The notes under the pieces: model-generated | Told to the model about the DNA's origin: nothing | The model's database searches: none | What the model saw: the letters and a program-made list of their open reading frames with translations, nothing else | Shown here: piece after piece, positions 1-10,100 of the stretch | Layout: each line of letters begins with the position of its first letter | Numbering within the stretch: the stretch's first letter is position 1 | DNA from: Peltaster fructicola | Lineage: Eukaryota > Ascomycota > Dothideomycetes | Assembly: GCA_001592805.2 (NCBI GenBank) | Contig: CP051139.1 | Location: 2,046,001-2,110,000, forward strand | Direction: 5' to 3' | Length of the DNA stretch: 64,000 bases | Program-made: the position numbers and the translations under genes

Positions 1-186
1 CTGGTGGCTCACCAACCTATATGGCTCACTAGCCTATGGAATACTTTAGCCTTGACGCTCTGGATAGCAATGGTCGAAGGGGGATGTCCCCGGCGCTCAA
101 GCAAGGATGCCATCGTAGGCTCTCGCCGCTGTTTCGGGGATTTGTTTGTATGTCCAAGTCTAGCTGTATGTGTCTCTGAATGATGT

Positions 187-702
187 CTAACGATCGCAGA
201 ATGTCGTATAAGCCCCTGTCGCTGGTACAAGAGATTGGGTTGCGTGATCGAGCTGACAGTCCGAAACAGCTGTACGTGTCGCTCCTAGTCTTCCATGTCT
301 TCCACCTCCTGATGTCGGCCCTTCGTCACAGACAGAGCACCGCATCTGGGGCGCTGGAATGTTAGACTCGTCATCGCTATCGAGTGAGATCGGGCGCTTG
401 AGGTCTGCAGCACTGATGACTTCCTGCCGGCTTTTGTCGTTACCACTCGTACGAAGCTCAGAGAAAAGCTGCGGATGCTTGGATGTGATGCCCTTTTGTT
501 GGTATAGCTCGTGGATCTTCCCGTTGAGCTTGGCAACTTGTCTGTCGTTCTGCTCGGCTTGCTTCGCAAGCTCGTCCTTGAGCGACCGAATCTGAGCGTA
601 AAGCGTCGGAATCTGGGTCTTGGCTTGATCAAGCTGGATTCTGAGGTAGTCAGGGTCATTACCAGGATCAAGGAGGTCGTGGCGGGTTGATTTATGGTCC
701 AT
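187..702 (-). CDS. Possible small coiled-coil protein, uncharacterised
   Basis: An open frame of 171 codons whose ATG sits in a good context (ATCATGG). Residues about 15-75 are rich in Leu, Gln, Lys and Glu with heptad-like spacing, which suggests a short coiled coil. A middle acidic stretch (DSDDES) and a Cys pair (CSVCDEG) follow. The last 50 residues are low in character and may be 3' untranslated sequence if an intron is hidden near position 300, since an alternative frame there ends sooner. I do not recognise a family. It stands alone in a gene-poor stretch. The coiled-coil part is the main argument for a real gene; it could be a chance ORF. Confidence 0.35.
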   Translation of the reverse strand: MDHKSTRHDLLDPGNDPDYLRIQLDQAKTQIPTLYAQIRSLKDELAKQAEQNDRQVAKLNGKIHELYQQKGITSKHPQLFSELRTSGNDKSRQEVISAADLKRPISLDSDDESNIPAPQMRCSVCDEGPTSGGGRHGRLGATRTAVSDCQLDHATQSLVPATGAYTTFCDR

Positions 703-2677
703 GATGACCGTTGATGATTATGCGGTTGTGAGAAGTGTGATGGTTGTAGTTGGCGTTACGAGTGTGAAAGATCGAGCGTGCGGAAGGATTTAGCAGTTGT
801 GGGTGCAGAGTTTTCACGCAAACGTCAAGTCGTGAGCTCTGTGCAATATGTCGAACGGAACGTGCTGAATAGCTTGATATGAAGAGTTGTAGCAGCCAAG
901 CAGAAACAGGAGAACAGGCAAATCAATATGAAGAGTTAACGGTCCGATCAAGTACCAAGGAAGAAGATAGAAGAAGAGTGAGGAGACTGGTAGAGCGATA
1001 TACTATACTGGAGTCTGTGCAGTTTCACTTCAGGCACCTTGTCACAACATGCGGTTATCGTACCACAGAAGTCCTCAAGCATACACGTCGATGCCATAGT
1101 ACCGCTGAGTACGAGCTGTGACGCGAGACAAGCCCGTCTAGGAGCACACTGATATGGTCGACATCACTGCTCTGAGGATGCTGCTGCACCTCCCACTGCT
1201 ATACACATCTGTTAATTGACACCAATACCGCTGGCTAGTAGTGTCGAGGCACGACAGAGTACTATCATACCATGCGAACGCCTGCGAAGTCTCAGATATG
1301 CTGCTCGCAATCGTATACTCACCTCTTATCCACACTGTATCACATGTGTCCAACTCTTCTTGAGACCTCTTCAAGACTTGTGACCAGACAGGTCTAGTAG
1401 CACAAAATAAGAGAGGTGAGGCTGTCTTCGATTTGGGTACATTCTCAGCAGGAGTGTCGTCCACACGGGCGCAGTCTCAACCAGACTTGTGGTCGCCTTC
1501 TGTGCTTAGATCGCGCTGGCGATGACGCTGTCTGTAGGGTGGCGTAGGTGTATCTGTTGCAGTGGTGCGAGTGTCAAGGAGAGATGTCGTCCATAGGACA
1601 GGAATTAGAGTTGAGCCGAAAGAGTAGTGCTCTGGAGGAAGGCTGCGGTCGCTGGCGCTCGGGCGTGATCAGTAAATTCCTTCTCGACCTCATTTGTACT
1701 CAGCATCGTCCTGTCTTTACGCCCTGACAGAAGCACTGTGTATCGACATGTTCGAAAGACTTCCGCTTCTGTGCTGGGTTACCGAGGATGTTCGACTGCA
1801 CTTCTTAGGAATACGAGCCTCCAGTCAACCATCGATATACCACGAAAGCTCATGGCCAAGCTCAGATGTGCGGTCAAACATAGAACTGACGACAGACGAT
1901 CCCTGCACGATAACCCATGGCCAGTTTCAGATGTGCAAACATCCAGAAGACCTGGTCACGAACGGTGAGGTCACTGATGGCATAGAACATCTTTCTGACT
2001 AAGGGCTGTGGTGTAAGCTGTCCGTATGAACGGTCAGCAAGCTGAAAGAGATGATAATGTGTGGAGAGCACCGTACCGAAAGGCGAGACTGTAATGTCAA
2101 ACGGCTTCCTTCGATTGCCTGGAGCCACTGAGCTACCTGTGGTATAACATGTTGTATACGACGGGTCCTGCTTGGGTAAGTCCTTTTGAACCACTGTACA
2201 GCATGACTGGATCATGACAGCACTATAGTGCACAGGCTAATACGAACACCTGTCGACACGAAGTCTCCTGATGCCAGGTAGAATGCGGCGCCAAGCCGGT
2301 CCCCAGCAGACAGCGGCAGGCCAAGTACGGTAAGATTGCACTGGTAGTATTCCGCAAGTTGATTAGAGGCCTGCTTTGAGTGCTTCAGGAGAGACTCTCC
2401 AGGCAATACTGCGAGAGACGCCGGATTGCAGTAGGAAGTGATAGACTGCGCATGGAATGGGCTGTAGCGATCTCGACGACGCTCTTGGGAGTGTGTGCGT
2501 AGTTGCACGCGATTCAGTTGAGTATTTCACTTTCTTATTGTGTCCTATCACATGTTTCCGCGATTGTAATCGCGCTGCTACCTGTTTGCAGTGGTGGGTG
2601 CGCGTTGCTATTTCACTTGACGCTGTGCTGGTCTTCCATACACGCTCTTCAAGCTGGTCGCTGTGTCAAGACTTCTC
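703..2677. other. Intergenic, no gene recognised
   Basis: About 2 kb with only short, unconvincing ORFs on both strands. One short internal similarity is visible: the phrase around 1852-1880 (atggccaagctcagatgtgc) recurs imperfectly about 65 bp later. I see nothing else to annotate. Confidence 0.5.
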
Positions 2678-3148
2678 TCTACGCACTTCGATACCACCAA
2701 GAACGCTCCTCAAAGCACTCAAGCAGTAACAACCACTACTCATCAAACAACAATCATACCACAAGCATACACAGTGCTTCAGAACCCCCCAAAAAGCCAC
2801 CAAAAAAATCTGCTACTTTCGTCACCAAATCCTTTCTCTACACTCTTTGTTGCCATCAAGAACGCCCCTCAAGGCACTCAAGTAGCAACAACAACCACTC
2901 ATCAAACAGCACTCATATCACAAGCATACACGGTGCTTCGGAACCTTCAGAAAGCCACAAAAAGTCTGCGACTTGCATCACCAAATCCTTCCTCGACACT
3001 CTTCATGTCCACCACGATGCTCTCAGGAGCGACATTTACAACTCATCAGGCACCAAGCATACCACAGGTGTTCAGTGGACATCCAGAAAGCCCAGAAAAC
3101 CTCGAACTGAATTTGCTGCATTCATCACATTCACAACTTACACCTATC
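2678..3148 (+). repeat. Imperfect tandem repeat, about 157 bp x 3
   Basis: Three units begin near 2678, 2837 and 2993, so the steps are 159 and 156 bp, both multiples of three. Units 1 and 2 are clearly alike; each carries a landmark like tctac.c.ctt...ccatcaagaacgc at its start and accaaatcctt near its end. Unit 3 is more diverged. The repeat is open in two plus-strand frames, one of which continues without a stop into the ATG at 3166 of the next gene. It may therefore be coding (a Ser/Asn/His/Lys-rich extension), or a repeat in the 5' leader. Confidence 0.75.
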
Positions 3149-3165
3149 CAAAACACTTCACAATC

Positions 3166-4365
3166 ATGGCCGCACAGAGTAAGCCTGCGCGATCCATGAT
3201 CAGCAACGTTCACGCTCGCGTGAAACGTCAATACAAGTCTCACGGTTCCGATGCACTCTACCAACGCCAGCTTGTCGCCGAGCCATACAAGTACAAGAAC
3301 ATCCTACTCGTGGTTGACAGCAAGTCACGCGCACCACGCACAAAGAAAGAAGCCGACGACACCCAGGACATCGAGGTCTGGGAACCAACTACCATCCATG
3401 TGCAAGGAGAGAGCTACTTTAGCGCCTCGGAGATTGGACACTTCCAGTCTGATTTCGTGGACTACTTCGGTGTGGACTGCATCGACGAGAGCACCCTGCT
3501 CTTGCCGTTCGCAGACGTGGAAACCGAGCCTGACCACGAAGGAGCTGAAGTTGCCAACGACGCTCCGGGATTCTAGCCTGTTCATGGCGGCGGAGCTGAG
3601 CTAGGCACCTGGGACGATCGGGAGGCCGACGCCAATGCCGAAGATCGTGCAGCCGCCGTGGTGCTACCGCCAGTGCTACTCCACAACATGAAAGAAATCG
3701 AGCTGCCTGCCGACGATCGTTCGGAAGAGACATTCGGTGCTCAGCGAGCTGACGCTCGCTCCCGTCACGAATGGCAGATCAAGAAGAAGGAAGCGCTCGA
3801 CCATCTCAAGGAGACTTTGAAGGACAAGGTGACCTATCAGCTGCGACAAAAGGCAGAGCAACTCGCTGCCAAAGACATGCAGAAGAGTGAGAGTGTTTCT
3901 GAGGCATACCTTCACCCTTCTTTGCTATTGGACTTGGGCCAGCACGAGCCTCGCTTCACCGTGGTCATCAGCGCCAAGTACACTGATCAGACCGATCTGA
4001 CACAGCAGCGAATCGAGACATACGCTCACTACTATGCTGGCAATATCAAGAGCACCGATGACGCTACGATGATTCGTAAGATCGAGTCTGCCGATCAGCT
4101 CTCGCCAGACGCCTACCCGCAATTCCTCGAAGCCTATCCTTGTGACAACACTACGAGTCCCAAGAGGTCGGCAGTGCTAGGTGCAACAAATAGTCACCTT
4201 ACAGCCCCATGTGAGCTTAACACGATTCCCGTCTGGTCATTCTATAGCCACAACGCATCGCCATCCCTCAGATATCGCGCGCAGAGCATTGTAGTGGAGA
4301 CACAGGTGGCTTGTAGCGTGAGACGACCTCTCTTTGGCATTCGGTCAGATACTTGTCGCAATTGA
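3166..4365 (+). CDS. Uncharacterised protein, frame interrupted by an in-frame TAG
   Basis: From the ATG at 3166 (context acaatcATGG) the frame runs 136 codons to a TAG at 3574-3576. The same frame then stays open for another 262 codons to 4365. The upstream part is a well-composed protein (motif YKYKNILLVVDSKSR near residue 40). The downstream part has an amphipathic Lys/Glu-rich helix region (residues about 200-240) and an ordinary globular composition, so both look like one gene of about 398 codons. The TAG could be a nonsense mutation, readthrough, or lie inside a 51-bp intron (3550-3600, weak donor GTTGCC, acceptor GAG|CTA) that would keep the frame. The frame is also open upstream to 2503 across the tandem repeat. 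I recognise no family. The last 60 residues may be intronic or untranslated. Confidence 0.5.
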
Positions 4366-7113
4366 GTCGCTTCGTGCGAATTGTTTCCTCGATCGCAGCA
4401 GTCCTCTGCACGGCGACGAGGAACTGCTGAGCAGAGCAAGTCCTTGCGGTAGCAATCTTTGGGATATGCTATACGAATAGTCTCCCCGGAACCTAGCAGC
4501 TGTGAGCAGTGATCGTGAAGGTTGCTCGCGTCAGGGATTGGAGCAGCCATAGCGAGGGCCGCTATCTTCCTCAAGATGAATCCTGGACGGAATTTCCATC
4601 CGCCTGCTCCACGATGGTGGTTGAGGAAGGCAGGGAACAAGAAATCCAGAGGCAAGGGAGGAGTAGAGGAATTAAGATGCAGGATGCGTATAACTGACCG
4701 ATTATGTACTGTTGCACCATGAATATCTTGATCATGTTGAGCAATTTTGCGCTGTTCAACTTCATCAGACACCGCAGAATCTCGTACTTGCAAACCTTTG
4801 TGCTATGATGCACCCGCTACGCCTCAGGACCCTTCCCAACTTCTACAAGTCGTCTACAAGGACACCATAGCGAATGATTAAGTCGTTTCCGCAAGCTGTG
4901 TGCTGGGCTGAAGGCCAGTTTGCGCACTGCCAGCAGGCAGTCTTCAAAACACTGCTTGGACACTGCAATGCATTTCTCAGCTACGAATCCACCAGCAAAA
5001 TCTCCACCAGACACTTGGTATTCCTCATGGATTACACTAGTGTCTTGTGCTGTCTGAAGGAAGAGTGCTGCTCGGTTTCTTGGCGTGCAGGCTCGTAGCA
5101 ATACAGACGGCCTTGGGATTTCTGGCTGAACTCAATAGACGTATACATCGTCCGCTCGACCGTTTTACATCTTCATTGGCGCGAGGGTAAGCTTCTGATT
5201 TTCGTTGAGCTGTTGTCAGCACGCTTCCTGAGACTAGCAGACGAACGTAGGATGTTTTGATCAGGCATTTCATAAAAGTGTCGTTGGACGATAAGGAGGA
5301 CCAGCTGAGTCAGACTCCAGGGACGGGCCGCATCCGAGGTCACAAAGTCCTTTGCCCATTTGTGCGCTACTCGAGTCAACACCATACTATGCTACTCCTT
5401 CGATGTAGACTTGATTTAGGCCACCAGATCTTGGGAGCTATCTCACCGCCAGAATATCTGATACTCGGCATCGCCAATGGATGCAGTCATGGCTAGGCCA
5501 TCTACTTTCAATGAGACACGCCGCGAACGCACATCGGCTTGTCAGTAAAGGTGTCATGGTTCTCAGCGTTGTCGATACGCACAATCCCTGTCATCTGCCT
5601 GTCACGACGACGAGGACTTCTGTCCGCCACCATAAGAGCGCCTCATCTCTCAGAGTCGTCTATGGTCGCAGTCACGATTTGACTGCTTGCCTCGACCGAG
5701 ATGCGCTCTGTCCACTGCGACAGAGACACGCCATCTTCCCAGGATCTCCAATGCATCGAAGTACCGGGTGACTGCTAGTCGCCATCGAGAACCGTACGAG
5801 GATCTAGGATGCGGATGCATTGTTTCCCGATATCACCTATGGTAAGGATCAGTGGACAGCTACCGACCACTGCTGAGGAACATTTAATCTTCGATGGTGA
5901 GGAGAGTTTGGCTCTCGGCATTGTCAATAGCAGAAATCATGCTGCAGCTGCTGGCCACACCCGAGACATACCTGGCAGAGACATCTCATTCCTATCAGCA
6001 TGGCTGGCTGCAATTGCGGAAGATGTGCTGGTCATGACGGGGATATGCCTTACCTCTGTCCAGGTATCACCAGCCCCAGAAATGTCAGTCGATGGCCGAA
6101 AGACAATTAATCACCTTCAACCGGATACTGTCGGCCAAAGGTTACTTTGTCTGCCTGGTCTTTGTAGGAGAAGGGCCTCGCAAGTGTGATTAGTCCAACA
6201 ATATTGACAGGTTTGAGCAACGAAAGTTAAATGTTCCTTACACTGGTGTGCTAATCAGCGAACAGTCTACGTTTGTCATCCCGCAACTCACTACTCCCCT
6301 AGACGTACAGTGGGAGGCACAGCATCACTCAACCTGTTCACCGACCACTGCTGACCTGGCGCGGAGTCGTGTAAAGCCCGCGAGCAGACTGGAAACGGCA
6401 GTGAGCTGGACCACCAATGACTCATCAGACGTCACCTAGTCTCTAGCACCACTTCAGAACGAGGATTTTGCCAGAGCGAGTGAGCACCGACTAGCGACTT
6501 CCCATGCGAGATCGATCCACCAGTCGAGAGCACAGAGACACAAGCTGCGCGCTGCGCTCCACAACGGATACACAGCTGGATTTGACCACGACTCAAGGTG
6601 TTGCGATCTCATTCACACTGGAACTCAGCACTGTACATGATGTATGGTGGAAGAAGTGTAGCTGAAGTCGAGTGATGAAGGTAAGGAAGGAATAATATGT
6701 CCCTCTTCCACACGAAACCAGCGCAATGCCTCATCAGACCAGAGTACAAATGAAGGACAGATTACGCTCGATCATGCGTATCATATCTCGATCTTCTCCT
6801 CTGATAGATTCTCAGGTGACATGAATGAATCTCATTCTGTCCATAGTATTACACCCTATCGAAGCACGGCCAGTATGGCGCATCGATAGCATTGTATACA
6901 CATCAAAATTATCATCAATGAACTGAGTGATCATAGTACACGATTCGATTTCTTATGTGGTCTATCCTGTCTACGAGCGACTCTGTACAGTGCTCTACGC
7001 ATCGATTGCTATCGTAAATCAGATAAGTTGATCATGACCTAGTATATCTTGACATGGTCTTCATAAAAGTGATCGTGAATGTTATGCTGCAAAACCCATT
7101 ATGTACTCCCAGT
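4366..7113. other. Gene-poor stretch, no gene recognised
   Basis: About 2.7 kb with only short ORFs of unconvincing composition. A few phrases recur in degenerate form, such as ccgaccactgctga near 5865 and again near 6340, and variants of ctcggcattgtcaatagc, so old degenerate repeats are possible. The part next to the Ser-rich gene (about 6750-7113) is AT-richer and is probably its 3' untranslated and flanking sequence. Confidence 0.45.
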
Positions 7114-10100
7114 TTATGCGGTGTAAGCTGTAGCTGTGACTGTCACAGTGACAGGCGAACAGCTGCAGACGGAAGAGGTGATAACTCTGAGGGATGAAGA
7201 GTATCGGCTTGAGCTTGCCTTTGAGGAGGGCTTGCCAGTTGAGCTTGGCTTACTACTCGAAGGCTTGCTGCTGCTAGGTGCAGTGCTCGATGGCTTAACA
7301 CTGCTTGGCTTGCTGCTGCTTGCCTTACTGCTGCTCGCCTTGCTGCTGGGTGCGGTGCTTGATGGCTTGACACTGCTTGGCTTGCTGCTGCTTGGCTTGC
7401 TGCTGCTCGCCTTACTGCTTGGTGCAGTGCTCGATGGCTTGACGCTGCTTGGCTTGCTGCTGCTCGCCTTGCTGCTTGGCGCAGTACTTGATGGCTTGAC
7501 GCTGCTTGGCTTGCTGCTGCTCGCCTTGCTGCTTGGCGCAGTACTTGATGGCTTGACGCTGCTTGGCTTGCTGCTGCTCGCCTTACTGCTGCTCGCCTTG
7601 CTGCTTGGCGCAGTGCTTGATGGCTTAACACTGCTTGGCTTACTGCTGCTTGCCTTGCTTGAGCTTGGCTTGCTGCTAGATGGTCCGCTGGAGGAAGCCT
7701 GTCGAGCGCTGGAGGAAGCTGAAGCTGACGGCTTGCTGCTTGATGGTCGCGCACTCGAAGGAGCTGAAGAGGATGGGCGAGCACTAGATGGTGCGCTGCT
7801 TGATGGGCGAGCGCTCGAGGTAGCGCTGCTAGATGCACGACCGCTGGATGGAGCGGAAGATGAAGCTGCAACGCTGCTTGAAGCGCGGCTGGATGGAGCT
7901 GTGGACGAAGCTGGCTTGCTGCTTGGTGCAGAGCTTGAAGGCACGCGGCTGGACGGAGCAGATGATGAAGCAGGCTTACTGCTTGGTGCAGAGCTTGAAG
8001 GAACGCGGCTGGATGGAGCTGTGGACGAAGCTGGCTTGCTGCTTGGCGCAGAGCTTGATGGAACACGGCTGGATGGAGCTGTGGATGAAGCTGGCTTACT
8101 GCTTGGTGCAGAGCTTGATGGAACACGGCTGGATGGAGCTGTGGACGAAGCTGGCTTGCTGCTTGGCGCAGAGCTTGATGGAACACGGCTGGATGGAGCT
8201 GTGGATGAAGCTGGCTTACTGCTTGGTGCAGAGCTTGAAGGCACGCGGCTGGATGGAGCTGTGGACGAAGCTGGCTTGCTGCTTGGTGCAGAACTTGATG
8301 GAGCTCTGCTCGACGGGGCTGATGACGATGCAGGCTTAGAAGATGATACTCCTGCGCTTGAGGAGCTCACAGGCTTGCTGCTTGGGGCAGAGGAAGAAGC
8401 TGGCTTGCTGCTTGGAGCTGAAGAGGAAGCTGGCTTGCTGCTTGGCGCAGAAGAGGAAGCTGGCTTGCTGCTTGGCGCAGAAGAGGAAGCCTTGACAGAG
8501 GATGAAACCTTGCTGCTTGAAGCTGAAGATGAAGCCTTACTGCTAGAGGCAGACGAAGACACTTTGCTGCTTGAGGCGGATGAGGAAGCCTTGACAGAGG
8601 ATGAAACCTTGCTGCTAGAGGCGGATGAAGAAGGCTTGCTGCTTGAGGCAGATGAAGATGCCTTGACAGAGGATGAAACCTTGCTGCTAGAGGCAGATGA
8701 AGATGCCTGGACAGAGGATGAAACCTTGCTGCTAGAGGCGGACGAAGAAGGCTTGCTGCTTGAGGCAGATGAAGATGCCTTGACAGAGGATGAAACCTTG
8801 CTGCTAGAGGCAGATGAAGATGCCTGGACAGAGGATGAAACCTTGCTGCTAGAGGCGGACGAAGAAGGCTTGCTGCTAGAGGCAGATGAAGATGCCTTGA
8901 CAGAGGATGAAACCTTGCTGCTAGAGGCGGACGACGAAGCCTTGCTGCTTGAAGCTGAAGATGAAGCCTTGCTGCTTGAAACAGAGGAGGATATCTTGCT
9001 GCTTGAGGCAGATGAGGAAGGCTTGCTGCTCGAGACGGATGAAGAAGCAGCCTTGCTGCTCGAGGCGGATGAGGAAGGCTTGCTGCTTGAGGCAGATGAA
9101 GAAGTCTTGCTGCTTGAGGCAGATGAAGAGGCTGCCTTGCTGCTTGAGGCAGACGAGGAAGGCTTGCTGCTCGAGGCAGATGAAGAAGCAGCCTTGCTGC
9201 TCGAGACAGAGGAAGAGGCAACCTTACTGCTTGAGGCAGACGAAGAGGCTGCCTTACTGCTTGAGGCGGAGGAAGAGACTGCCTTGCTGCTTGAGACGGA
9301 GGACGAAACCTTACTGCTTGACGCAGATGAAGAGGCTGCCTTGCTGCTTGAGACGGAGGACGACACCTTGCTGCTTGAGACGGAGGACGACACCTTGCTG
9401 CTTGATGCAGATGAAGAGGCTGCCTTGCTGCTTGAGACGGAGGACGACACCTTGCTGCTTGATGCAGATGAAGAGGCTGCCTTGCTGCTTGAGACAGAGG
9501 AAGAGGCAACCTTACTGCTTGAGGCAGAAGACGAAGCCTTGCTGCTTGATGCAGATGAAGAAGCAGCCTTGCTGCTCGAGGCAGATGAAGAAGCTGGCTT
9601 AGATGAAGTGACACCTGCGCTTGATGAGCTCACTGGCTTGCTGCTTGGAGTAGAGCTTGAAGCCTTGCTGCTAGAGGCGGATGAAGAAGGCTTGCTGCTC
9701 GAGGCAGATGAAGAAGCTGGCTTAGATGAAGTGACACCTGCGCTTGATGAGCTCACTGGCTTGCTGCTTGGAGTAGAGCTTGAAGCCTTGCTGCTAGAGG
9801 CGGATGAAGAAGGCTTGCTGCTTGAGGCAGATGAGGAAGCTGGCTTGGAGGAAGTGACACCTGCGCTTGATGAGCTCACTGGCTTGCTGCTTGGAGTAGA
9901 GCTTGAAGCCTTGCTACTAGAGGCAGAGGACGAAGCAGCCTTGCTGCTTGAGGCAGATGAGGAAGCTGGCTTGGAGGAAGTAACGCCTGCGCTTGACGAG
10001 CTCACTGGCTTGCTGCTCAGGATAGAGCTTGAGCCTGAGGAGACTGGGATCGAGCTGGAAGCGGGCTTGCTGCTTGGCACAGAGCTTGAGGCTGACGAGG

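Noticed and set aside
2663-3199. Second open frame across the 157-bp repeat
   Set aside because: It is the shifted reading of the same repeat and does not continue into the protein-like region after 3200.
4509-6440. Several overlapping ORFs of 60-130 codons
   Set aside because: Their composition is not protein-like, they overlap in conflicting frames, and no splice pattern joins them convincingly.
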